Below, piece after piece: positions 10,801 to 16,270 of a stretch of DNA of 64,000 nt. A model generated the notes under the pieces. The model saw nothing but the letters and a program-made list of their open reading frames with translations. It made no database searches and was not told where the DNA came from. The first letter of the stretch is position 1. The number at the start of each line of letters is the position of its first letter. The stretch is from the NCBI GenBank assembly GCA_002410555.1, contig DHSR01000079.1, forward strand, positions 310-64,309, read 5' to 3'. A program made the position numbers and the translations under genes. The stretch is from Bacteroidales bacterium UBA5281. GTDB taxonomy: Bacteria; Bacteroidota; Bacteroidia; Bacteroidales; Lentimicrobiaceae.

Positions 10801-10939
10801 TATCCAGAAAATCCTTAATTTCCTTACGTTTGTAATGCAGTATTTTATAAACCCCAAAATCGAGGTCCTGTGAATCGAATTGAAAAAGTTGATTTAAAAA
10901 ACTTTTCAACTGATCGAGTGGGGAAGTATTTTCAGCCAT
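7844..10939 (-). CDS. mod: type III DNA methyltransferase, Mod subunit, with long N-terminal extension
   Basis: N6-adenine methyltransferase subunit that sets sequence recognition for the R-M pair. The start is placed at the ATG at 10939 (MAENTSP); an upstream in-frame ATG would add three residues. Motif IV DPPYN lies near residue 511 and motif I DFFAGSGTT near 790, the IV-before-I order of beta-class enzymes, which includes type III Mod. The region between them should hold target recognition. The protein is about 1030 residues, much longer than classical Mod proteins such as EcoP15I (about 640). The extra ~480 N-terminal residues are charged and helical (EIKDFLDNLLVDKVKQQL) and have no motif I can name. 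First gene of the operon; a dyad at 10961-10981 precedes it. Confidence 0.88.
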   Translation of the reverse strand: MAENTSPLDQLKSFLNQLFQFDSQDLDFGVYKILHYKRKEIKDFLDNLLVDKVKQQLHVLTAEETAKVKEQLADIERDDIIKGWINGDETTRKILEGINKDKINHYLELKRLSTEVRASVETENHIYNHLSLFFSRYYDKGDFISKRRFGKNEKYVVPYNGEETHFHWANQDQYYVKSSETFQKFAFKVPTQSGNMVVNFKLTAAQVEQGNVKADEANYFILSDKPAEFNDDETSFFFEYRPLTDEEKKNIKGNSKQDSLNEMAYEQIRQETQAKLAALNALWKTDDNGIALLLKKINHYTRKNKYDFFIHKNLKGFLERELDFYIKSELINVDDLYVSEAETHFNRLKHNLKSIKVFKSIADTIIAFVSQIEDFQKKLWEKKKFVLSTEWVITIDRLVEYIGLEAATPILEEVIKNEKQVAEWVELFGDENVPKTLSIDTLKADLHEWRKLPVDTKYYSHTLKSMLISEISVEIELDDQIDGIVIKSDNYQALKLIDHTFSSQIKTVYIDPPYNTEKDRTYGKFLYKDGYSRSSWLSLINEVIKCSKSYLREDGILFCSIDDNENYRLREILNVNYGDQNYLYELIWSLGAGTQAGHFTRSHEYIETYCYDKTKLQNFSSPDSGYVNHGALKKISKANPASKVLFPAGKITIEGNDSSFSGEIGGNEKQIIHGTMEFKNGILLNDVEIEAGWAMKNQLTSWLAGQETYDTKGQKVNRFYFNAKGILWYEKERTKINPATILNKVANTKQGSSELFNLFNTDEFSFPKPSALISYLTKLNTDSNEYVLDFFAGSGTTFHAIQESNRDFAQRKCILIEQGDYFYTVIIPRIKKIAYTFDWKDGKPKNGSMNGLGVFFKYQRLEQYEESLENIAFTAPGEATQMALKVDSYLPKYFLDFETRGSQALVNTTAMQDPWNYTLKVWDGFTYDTEQAVDLVETFNYLIGLHMQKCFTKQINGIKYQFIHGHNNANKKIVVVWRNVKDWTLDDYRADGEALNAELKEVARDLLYINDQANVDNYQPIEEVFKNKMLP

Positions 10940-10960
10940 AGTGTGCAACTATTTATTTAG

Positions 10961-10981
10961 CAGTATCTTTCTCAAATACTG
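10961..10981. promoter_or_regulatory. dyad CAGTAT-N9-ATACTG upstream of mod
   Basis: A 6-bp inverted repeat 21 bases upstream of the mod start codon, in the position of a promoter or operator. Many R-M operons are controlled by a small regulator at such a site, but no C-protein gene is present here. This could be chance, since the arms are short. Confidence 0.3.
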
Positions 10982-11126
10982 TTATTTAGGAATTAAATCT
11001 GAAGGAAGTATCAAAATGCTAAAATAGGGTAAAAATGGGAGTTTGAAAGACTATTTTCGTTCAAAATAATGGAATTTCATTATATTTTCATCACTTTAGA
11101 TAGGGCTTGATGTAAAATGCACAACC

Positions 11127-11143
11127 TTTTTATATTACGGTGC
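11127..11143 (+). repeat. partial copy of the TATTACGGTGC element
   Basis: TTTTTATATTACGGTGC matches the outer end of the inverted repeat at 14725-14883, then diverges. It is a fragment or degenerate member of the same interspersed element. The rest of 10940-11176 shows no gene. Confidence 0.55.
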
Positions 11144-11176
11144 TCATGCGTGCGTGCAGGTTTAAGGCATGCCAAT

Positions 11177-11755
11177 TCATTTTTTATCCTTTGCAGGATT
11201 AAGCTTCACATTTTGAAGGTATGCGTGATACCTTTTTACATCATCTTTAAAATTATTATTGTAACTCCTGCTAAATCCCCAATGTACCTTGCAGGGGACC
11301 ACTTCGTTTCCATTCTCATCAATTATACCCCATGTATAATCAACTTTAACTGGCCATCTGGTTTTTGTTACGTATGCATATCCATCACGGTACCTGGAGG
11401 CAAGTTCATAGGCTTTCAGTGAAATGGTTTTAGACCCTTTCCGGTCAACATAAACCCATTCACCATCAACAACGGCTTTTATCATACCCCCCATACAATT
11501 GCGGGGTTGCTGAAAGCGATAATCAATAACCAATTCACCGGCACCGTTAATAAAACCCCATTTGCCATCTGCCCAATTGCCGGTGCGCACGGCAGCCAAC
11601 CCTTCTGAAAAGTCACGAACGCCGGAATATATTAACGGGATAATTTCATTACCAGCCTCATCAATATAACCGCACTTCAGGTTCACTGGGGGTGTGCCCA
11701 TTTTTACCCTTCGTTTCCCTTCAGATAGTTTTCCAATATAATCGTAGTGCTTCAT
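11177..11755 (-). CDS. WG-repeat protein
   Basis: A 192-residue protein built of WG (beta-hairpin) repeats, a common Bacteroidetes module thought to mediate protein or ligand contacts. Repeat-like units are visible as CGYIDEAGNEIIPLIY, KWGFINGAGELVIDYRF, WVYVDRKGSK and TWGIIDENGNEVVPCKV. There is no signal peptide or membrane span, so it should be cytoplasmic. Its start lies about 46 bp downstream of the conserved RNA-like element at 11801-11859, whose promoter could drive it, making that element a leader. The true substrate or partner cannot be read. It belongs to the accessory patch that also holds the unknown gene at 12125. Confidence 0.75.
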   Translation of the reverse strand: MKHYDYIGKLSEGKRRVKMGTPPVNLKCGYIDEAGNEIIPLIYSGVRDFSEGLAAVRTGNWADGKWGFINGAGELVIDYRFQQPRNCMGGMIKAVVDGEWVYVDRKGSKTISLKAYELASRYRDGYAYVTKTRWPVKVDYTWGIIDENGNEVVPCKVHWGFSRSYNNNFKDDVKRYHAYLQNVKLNPAKDKK

Positions 11756-11800
11756 AATAAATCCAACAATTTATACGCGAAAAACCATGTTTTGCAAAAC

Positions 11801-11859
11801 AACGTGTTGATGCCCCCTTGCCCCACACTCAACGTCCGAAACGTTTTTGTTCTGCAGTG
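11801..11859 (-). ncRNA. candidate structured RNA, type 1, copy E
   Basis: A 59-nt block read on the minus strand, identical at about 48 of 59 positions, without gaps, to 11976-12035. Shared strings include AAAAACGTTTCGGA, GGGGCA and GGCATCAACACGTT. A -7-like box, TATTATTG (11867-11860), precedes it directly. ACGTT near each end can pair, and CACT can pair with an internal AGTG, giving a possible pseudoknot, but neither pairing shows covariation. It lies in the putative 5' leader of the WG-repeat gene and has no strong terminator of its own. Confidence 0.5.
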
Positions 11860-11867
11860 CAATAATA
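11860..11867 (-). promoter_or_regulatory. -7 box TATTATTG for RNA copy E
   Basis: Seven of eight positions relate to the TAnnTTTG consensus when one T-to-A change is allowed. The box is conserved together with the RNA block in copy D, which argues that the promoter moved with the unit. Confidence 0.35.
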
Positions 11868-11934
11868 CAATAAAACCAGATGAACCAGATGATCCAGGAA
11901 TATTTTAATGACTTTATAACAGCACCAGATTGAT

Positions 11935-11967
11935 AAAAAACGGGATCAAAGAACAATTTTGATCCCG
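11935..11967 (-). terminator. strong intrinsic terminator after RNA copy D
   Basis: A perfect 10-bp stem (CGGGATCAAA pairing with TTTGATCCCG, 7-nt loop) is followed on the minus strand by six T residues (11940-11935). It ends a minus-strand transcript that can hold only the small RNA unit, since no ORF lies between it and 12124. Confidence 0.85.
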
Positions 11968-11975
11968 CCATAAAC

Positions 11976-12035
11976 AAACGTGTTGATGCCATACTGCCCC
12001 CCACTATACATCCGAAACGTTTTTATTTTGAAGTG
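11976..12035 (-). ncRNA. candidate structured RNA, type 1, copy D
   Basis: Second copy of the type 1 block, 178 bp upstream of copy E in transcription direction. A -7-like TATTTTTA lies at 12043-12036 and the perfect terminator at 11967-11935 follows, so a transcript of about 100 nt is predicted. It lacks any sensible ORF. Together with copy E it accounts for 11756-12124, which holds no gene I can support. Confidence 0.6.
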
Positions 12036-12124
12036 TAAAAATACAAAAAAAATAAAATGAATCAGGGATGACTTCAAGACCTATGGTTTTGATTAAATAA
12101 TGCCACAAAAGCTACCCTGATAAA

Positions 12125-12943
12125 TTAAACAACTTTATCAGTAACATCATTTATTCTAACCGCATCCAATAATTTATTCCATGATGGTGTTGAAAGTATT
12201 GGAGCAACAATGGTATATTCATCCACCAGCGACCATTCGCAGGGCAGAATATTGTTTAAGATTGAATTGGTTATCATTAAAGGTTTTTTCGGCTCCCCGG
12301 CAAAAACGATATAATCATATTTCCCAATAATTAAATCTACTGTATTGGTTATGAGCTTTAGAATTTCGGTTTTCCCGCTCCTGCCGTTTTTCATTTGCAT
12401 TACCATCCCTTGCTCATAATCAGGTAATTTATAGTTTACTTCCAGGATTATATCGTGTATTTGTTTTTTAAATTCGCCACTATTCAACAAGTTGTGTTTC
12501 TTTAAAACCTTTTTTCCAAAATGTACGTCTCTAACGGGTCCCGAAATGGTTAAATCTTCGCCCTTGTTAACGAAGAAAAATATAGCCTCACAATCATTAT
12601 TAATTAATTCTTCTATAACTGCAATGCTGAATAACGGCATTTTCAATACAATCTCCTTATCCTCATTGTAAATCTTACCTTGAGTAAGCATTAAAATTTG
12701 CTCTACAAGCAGATTCGTCAATTCATAATCATCTGAATTAGATAGTATTGTGTTTCTGATTTCTATAAACCCATCTTCATGAGAAACAGCAACCCCTCTT
12801 GCTGATTTAGCCGGAATCCAGTAAAAATACAACGAATCATCTCTGCGATGAAATTTTACATCAAAAGGAAATTTCGCAATGGTCGCGTTTAAATCAGTAA
12901 AACTAAATTTACTCTTCGGTAAAATATTATGAACTATACTCAT
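12125..12943 (-). CDS. hypothetical protein of the RNA-flanked accessory patch
   Basis: I do not recognise this 272-residue protein. It has no signal peptide or membrane span. Two-part organisation is suggested: residues 1-130 (FHRRDDSLYFYWIPAKSARG) and 170-270 (YDYIVFAGEPKKPLMITNSI), each with alternating hydrophobic beta-type runs. A -7 box TACATTTG lies at 12958-12951, only 8 bases before the ATG, so the mRNA would be leaderless or nearly so. The gene sits between the type 1 RNA pair (downstream) and the type 2 RNA pair (upstream), all on the same strand. Its base composition is A/T-richer than the core genes, consistent with transfer. Confidence 0.6.
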   Translation of the reverse strand: MSIVHNILPKSKFSFTDLNATIAKFPFDVKFHRRDDSLYFYWIPAKSARGVAVSHEDGFIEIRNTILSNSDDYELTNLLVEQILMLTQGKIYNEDKEIVLKMPLFSIAVIEELINNDCEAIFFFVNKGEDLTISGPVRDVHFGKKVLKKHNLLNSGEFKKQIHDIILEVNYKLPDYEQGMVMQMKNGRSGKTEILKLITNTVDLIIGKYDYIVFAGEPKKPLMITNSILNNILPCEWSLVDEYTIVAPILSTPSWNKLLDAVRINDVTDKVV

Positions 12944-12950
12944 ACGACGA

Positions 12951-12958
12951 CAAATGTA
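12951..12958 (-). promoter_or_regulatory. -7 box TACATTTG, near-leaderless start
   Basis: An exact TAnnTTTG match whose expected start site falls within a few bases of the ATG at 12943. It indicates that the gene at 12125 has its own promoter and need not be read through from the RNA units upstream. Confidence 0.45.
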
Positions 12959-13150
12959 AGGGTTTGGCAGTATTTCATTGAAGTGTGTTATTCCTTGGCA
13001 AATGACCTGTATATTAGGCCTGTCATTGTTTAATAAAGCGTGAAATAACTTCTTGAAAAAGCAGGAAATGTTCCTGAAAAATTTCCAGATAGTCTATTTA
13101 TATTCACAGCATTGATTATTGAAAAGTTATCAGCGGTCTTAAAATAGAGC

Positions 13151-13207
13151 AAAACCCCTCTGTCGCCTTCCCCGTGTGCTTGCGCTGAGGATAACCGGAG
13201 GGGCCTT
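13151..13207 (-). ncRNA. candidate structured RNA, type 2, copy A
   Basis: A 57-nt unit read on the minus strand with this layout: 10-bp outer helix (arms 13207-13198 and 13160-13151), 5' loop ending GTTAT, 4-bp inner helix CCTC/GGGG, terminal AGCGCAAGCACAC containing a GC-GCAA-GC tetraloop hairpin, and 3' loop AAGGCGACA. Copy B has the same segment lengths with compensatory changes in both helices. A promoter with TTTG at 13251-13248, an exact 19-nt spacer and TATTTTTG at 13228-13221 begins the transcript about 8 nt before the helix. A T-rich tract follows. It is either a small RNA or a long leader of the gene at 12943. Confidence 0.7.
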
Positions 13208-13220
13208 GCCTATTGAAGTC

Positions 13221-13251
13221 CAAAAATACAAAAATTAACACATTAAACAAA
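13221..13251 (-). promoter_or_regulatory. complete -33/-7 promoter of RNA copy A
   Basis: TTTG (13251-13248), a 19-nt spacer and TATTTTTG (13228-13221) match the full Bacteroidetes primary sigma consensus TTG-N19-TAnnTTTG. It is the best promoter in the window and points into the structured unit. Confidence 0.7.
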
Positions 13252-13335
13252 AAAACTGAAAGAAGATCAGAAACATATGAAAAACGACCTGCAAAATTCC
13301 GGTATTTTTATCTAATAACTGTGCATAAAATAAGA

Positions 13336-13392
13336 ATGGCCCCAGTGTCGCCTTCGTAGTGTGCTTTCGCTTACGATAACTTCTGAAGCCAT
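13336..13392 (-). ncRNA. candidate structured RNA, type 2, copy B
   Basis: A 57-nt unit aligning end to end with copy A. The outer helix is ATGGCTTCAG with CTGGGGCCAT (13392-13383 and 13345-13336), the inner helix CGTA with TACG, the tetraloop GAAA instead of GCAA, and the 3' loop AAGGCGACA is identical. Double compensatory changes relative to copy A are seen at outer pairs 2, 9 and 10 and inner pairs 2 and 4, with several G-U to G-C or C-G to U-G changes. TATCTTTG at 13408-13401 is an exact -7 box starting the transcript at the helix. No ORF is present. Confidence 0.7.
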
Positions 13393-13400
13393 ACTTAGTG

Positions 13401-13408
13401 CAAAGATA
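13401..13408 (-). promoter_or_regulatory. -7 box TATCTTTG of RNA copy B
   Basis: Exact TAnnTTTG match 9 bases before the helix of copy B. The best TTTG upstream (13427-13424) gives a 15-nt spacer rather than 19, so the -33 part is weaker than in copy A. Confidence 0.55.
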
Positions 13409-13447
13409 AAACATTCAATACGCCAAAGTAAAATAAAACTACAAAAC

Positions 13448-13506
13448 AAATGCCGACCAATCAACTAAAAAGGGTTTCCTCCACTCCCGTATTATAGCCG
13501 GCATCT
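13448..13506 (-). ncRNA. candidate hairpin RNA, unit C
   Basis: An 8-bp closing helix (AGATGCCG at 13506-13499 with CGGCATTT at 13455-13448) encloses about 43 nt containing GGG/CCC pairing potential. A -7-like TACTTTTG at 13523-13516 precedes it, followed by TTCAATAG as in copy A. There is no second copy in the window, so structure is unsupported by covariation. The remaining parts of 12959-13707 hold only A/T-rich spacer. Confidence 0.35.
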
Positions 13507-13638
13507 ATTGAACCACAAAAGTATAACAAAAACAGAATAAAATTATATTCAACCCTTAATGTTTATTTCAAATCCAGACATCATTCTAAATCAGAATAAA
13601 ATGTAGGCGGCATAATACATACCTATCCTTTTTCTTAA

Positions 13639-13646
13639 TAAATTTG
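13639..13646 (+). promoter_or_regulatory. -7 box TAAATTTG of the NYN gene
   Basis: Exact TAnnTTTG match 61 bases before the ATG at 13708, giving a leader of about 55 nt. No clear TTG is found at the -33 position. Confidence 0.45.
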
Positions 13647-13707
13647 TGATCTCAACAACGCGGGGCAACAAGCAATTTTAGCAGACCATACTTAGATAGA
13701 AAAAATT

Positions 13708-14631
13708 ATGATCACTCGAAAAAACAATCGATTAATAAGGATAGGCGTTTTCTATGATGGAAATTACCTGATACATGTCAGCAATTATTACCAGTATTCA
13801 CATACACGCAAAAGCAGGATAAGTATTGCCGGGCTGCATAAGTTTATCCGTAAGCAGGTGGCCGGGCTTGAGGGCAGCGATGAACGCCTGTGTAAAATTG
13901 TGGATGCGCATTATTTCAGGGGCAGGTTAACTGCCGATGATGCCTCACACCAGGACAATTTTATATTAAATGAGCGCAAATTCGATGATGTGCTCGGCGA
14001 CGAATGGGTAACTACACATTTTTTGCCTGTTAGATATTACAAAGGAGCAAATCATGAAAAAGGCATTGATGTATGGCTTGCCGCTGAAACTTTGCAATTG
14101 GCTTCATCCGGGAAATTCGATGTAATTGTGTTGGTGACTTCCGATGGCGATTATGCTTCGCTTATCCGCAAACTCAAATTGTTGGGTATGCCGGTGGTTC
14201 TTTTAAGCTGGGACTTTGAGTACATAACAGATACGGGTAAAAAAACGGGCAACCGCACCTCGCAGAAATTGTTGGAGGAAGCCACCTACCCCATTGCCAT
14301 GCATCAGCTTATTGATAACCGCTTAATAAAAAATGAACCGCTGATAGCTCAATTGTTCATGCCCTGGGTTGACGAAACACCAAAACCTGTAAATCCCAAA
14401 CCATTGCCTTCATCTTCAGGGGAGGCGGTGGATAATATCGGCACTATTCTTTTGTTGAATGGGAATTATGGTTTTATTAAGCATCCGAATTATTACAACA
14501 ATTTATATTTCCACAAACTAAGCACCATTAGTGATTTCAGCAAACTTAAACCGGAAGATGAGGTTTATTTTGAGATCGGGACCAACAGACAGGGGGAAGC
14601 CATTGCCCAAAAGGTAAGCCTGAAGATGTAA
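13708..14631 (+). CDS. NYN (LabA/DUF88-like PIN-fold) nuclease fused to a cold-shock domain
   Basis: A 307-residue cytoplasmic protein with two domains. Residues 9-200 resemble the NYN family of PIN-like metal-dependent RNases: FYDGNYL with Asp17, GIDVWLAAE with Asp121 and VTSDGDYASLIRKL with Asp146/Asp148 supply the acidic cluster. Residues 244-305 resemble a cold-shock (OB) nucleic-acid-binding domain: NGNYGFIKH (RNP1-like), NNLYFH (RNP2-like) and EDEVYFEIG. A Pro-rich linker joins them. It probably binds and cuts, or modifies the fate of, RNA. It is divergent from the structured RNA units at 13151-13506, which makes them candidate substrates; that link is inference. Its tail is duplicated at 15590-15680. 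Confidence 0.8.
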   Translation: MITRKNNRLIRIGVFYDGNYLIHVSNYYQYSHTRKSRISIAGLHKFIRKQVAGLEGSDERLCKIVDAHYFRGRLTADDASHQDNFILNERKFDDVLGDEWVTTHFLPVRYYKGANHEKGIDVWLAAETLQLASSGKFDVIVLVTSDGDYASLIRKLKLLGMPVVLLSWDFEYITDTGKKTGNRTSQKLLEEATYPIAMHQLIDNRLIKNEPLIAQLFMPWVDETPKPVNPKPLPSSSGEAVDNIGTILLLNGNYGFIKHPNYYNNLYFHKLSTISDFSKLKPEDEVYFEIGTNRQGEAIAQKVSLKM

Positions 14632-14724
14632 GGCCAAAGGGTTATTGGCCGGAAAAGGGATTTTGCGAAACATTACAATACCTTGTCAGGACCTGCTGGA
14701 AAACTAACAACAACTCACATCTTT

Positions 14725-14883
14725 TTTTATATTACGGTGCGCTGCACCTTTTTATCATTTTGAATCATTCACTCTACAAATATTACGGTGCGCTGCACCT
14801 AAAACATAGCCACAGAGTGGCGAAATATTTGTAGAAAATGTATGATGAATGATTTTGGAGGTGCAGCGCACCGTAATATAAAA
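14725..14883. repeat. 60-bp inverted repeat with GGTGCGCTGCACC hairpins
   Basis: Arms at 14725-14784 and 14824-14883 are nearly identical when one is reverse-complemented, enclosing 39 bp. The string ATATTACGGTGCGCTGCACCT occurs in the left arm (14729-14749), again in the loop (14780-14800), and inverted in the right arm (14860-14880). GGTGC-GCT-GCACC is itself a hairpin, as in REP/MITE-like elements. No transposase or RAYT gene is present in this window. It is the main content of the gap 14632-15356; a GGCCAA/TTGGCC hairpin also follows the NYN stop codon. Confidence 0.85.
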
Positions 14884-15332
14884 GCGCAGAATGTTCAATT
14901 CGGGAAAACCCGTTTCATTTAAAAAAATAGTATTGTACCATATTGGCCTCCAATGATATATTATTTTTTCAGCAGACCTTTATTAAATTTGACTGTTCCA
15001 ATGGTTACCTGATACGGAGTTTAATCTTCAACATTTTTCCCATTATAGCTTTCCATCATTCTTTGTGCAACAGAACGCTGTACTTTGGATTGGACAACCG
15101 GGCTCATATTTTTCAGCATAAAAATATTGTTAAAACCGTAAAAGCCAAATTCGGAGACCAGTTTACCAATAAGCTCATCAGCAAATGAGGAGGAAATAAC
15201 ATTAACCCCTGCAAAATCGAGCTAAATTCATGCAGCATGAGCACCCTTGTAGTTCGAAAGCGAATAATTTATCTGAACAGGCTAAAAAATCATTTATTGT
15301 TCAGAGGGTTGCATAGTTGCTTGTTTTTACCT

Positions 15333-15340
15333 TAACTTTG
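15333..15340 (+). promoter_or_regulatory. -7 box TAACTTTG
   Basis: Exact TAnnTTTG match 24 bases before the ATG at 15357; a TTG at 15309-15311 gives a 21-nt spacer. It supports expression of the small anchored gene that follows. Confidence 0.5.
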
Positions 15341-15356
15341 AATAAAAATTAACACC

Positions 15357-15680
15357 ATGCTTAGTAATATTCTATCTTTTCTGGTAGCAGTTTTTTTTAT
15401 TATAGCCTGTATTTCCCTGGCCATTCAATTGATCAGGTTTGGTTTTGGCAAAGATGATAATATCTGTAACATAACGATTATAAAAGGAAAGTCGTCGGAT
15501 GGGTTTATGGATTCAGAGAAAAACAGTCAAACCATAAGACCGGTAAAAACAATGACCACTCCTCCGGGCACCTCAGGTTTTGATTTTAGCGAGCTTAAAC
15601 CGAAAAATGAGGTTTATTTTGAAATCGGCATCAACACCAAAGGTGAGACCATTGCCCAAAAGGTAAGCCTGAAGATGTAA
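15357..15680 (+). CDS. small membrane-anchored protein carrying a copied cold-shock tail
   Basis: A 107-residue protein. Residues 4-28 form one strong hydrophobic helix (SFLVAVFFIIACISLAIQLI). The last 33 residues (NEVYFEIGINTKGETIAQKV and neighbours) nearly repeat the C-terminal tail of the NYN-cold-shock protein, and the underlying DNA at 15590-15680 is also highly similar to 14541-14631, including the stop codon. The middle is a short polar linker. The cold-shock domain is incomplete: the RNP1 and RNP2 strands are missing. It may be a remnant from partial duplication, but an upstream promoter and intact frame suggest it is expressed. Confidence 0.6.
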   Translation: MLSNILSFLVAVFFIIACISLAIQLIRFGFGKDDNICNITIIKGKSSDGFMDSEKNSQTIRPVKTMTTPPGTSGFDFSELKPKNEVYFEIGINTKGETIAQKVSLKM

Positions 15681-15878
15681 GAATGAGGTGGTATACCGGG
15701 TGAGGTTTATTACAAATCAGTTTTATCTCCTAAATTCATGGTTTTTCCCGAAATAGGTCTGTCATACATGCCAATATATTAGATGCTTCCTCCTATGGCG
15801 GACAGGTTTTACTTTATTATCAACCGGACTTATTCTTTCTGCCTGACGTAACACAGGTTTTTGGCTATCTTTGCAGGC

Positions 15879-16121
15879 ATGGCCATACTATACATCTACC
15901 TTGCTTTTGTTTTTTTGACTGGCGTTCTTCAGCTTACGCTGAATTTAAGGTTTATGGCCTTCGCCTTATTTGTGTTGACTTACCCAATTAGCCCATTCAT
16001 ACTCGCGGCCATGGTATGGAAAAGTTATCATCGCAAAGCAGTTGTTTTGTTGGTAGCGCATTGTCTGGCATTGGCCGCTTTTGGTTTTCTTTACTTTTTA
16101 ACAAGCCTTCCGGCTGCGTAG
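15879..16121 (+). CDS. small hydrophobic membrane protein
   Basis: An 80-residue protein with three hydrophobic segments and few charged residues, so an inner-membrane protein of unknown role. The ATG at 15879 is chosen because a -7 box TATCTTTG (15866-15873) lies immediately before it; a TTG start at 15861 would overlap the promoter. The transcript would then be leaderless. It is separated by 180 bp from the preceding gene and converges with the AAA+ gene that ends at 16271. No family is recognised, and with so short a frame the call rests on hydrophobic periodicity and promoter placement. Confidence 0.45.
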   Translation: MAILYIYLAFVFLTGVLQLTLNLRFMAFALFVLTYPISPFILAAMVWKSYHRKAVVLLVAHCLALAAFGFLYFLTSLPAA

Positions 16122-16270
16122 TAATCAAAATTAGAATGCCTGGTGCTGATACCACCGCAGGAGGCTCTATGAAGTTGGCATAGTGAAAAATCTCATGATA
16201 ACCATCTGATAACAACTAATAAAAATTAAGGGTGCAACGGCTTTAATGTCAATGAAACTTATTACTGATG

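Noticed and set aside
11771..12004. 77-codon minus-strand frame
   Set aside because: It lies across the structured repeat units and the terminator and has no protein-like composition.
11801..13506. Integron attC-like cassette sites
   Set aside because: The units are hairpin-like and repeated, but the RYYYAAC and GTRRRRY-type core sites are absent, no integrase is present, and directed promoters with GNRA tetraloops favour RNAs.
14943..15188. 81-codon plus-strand frame with TTG start
   Set aside because: No promoter or family features; in a decayed region next to the inverted repeat. It could be a remnant, but I cannot support it.
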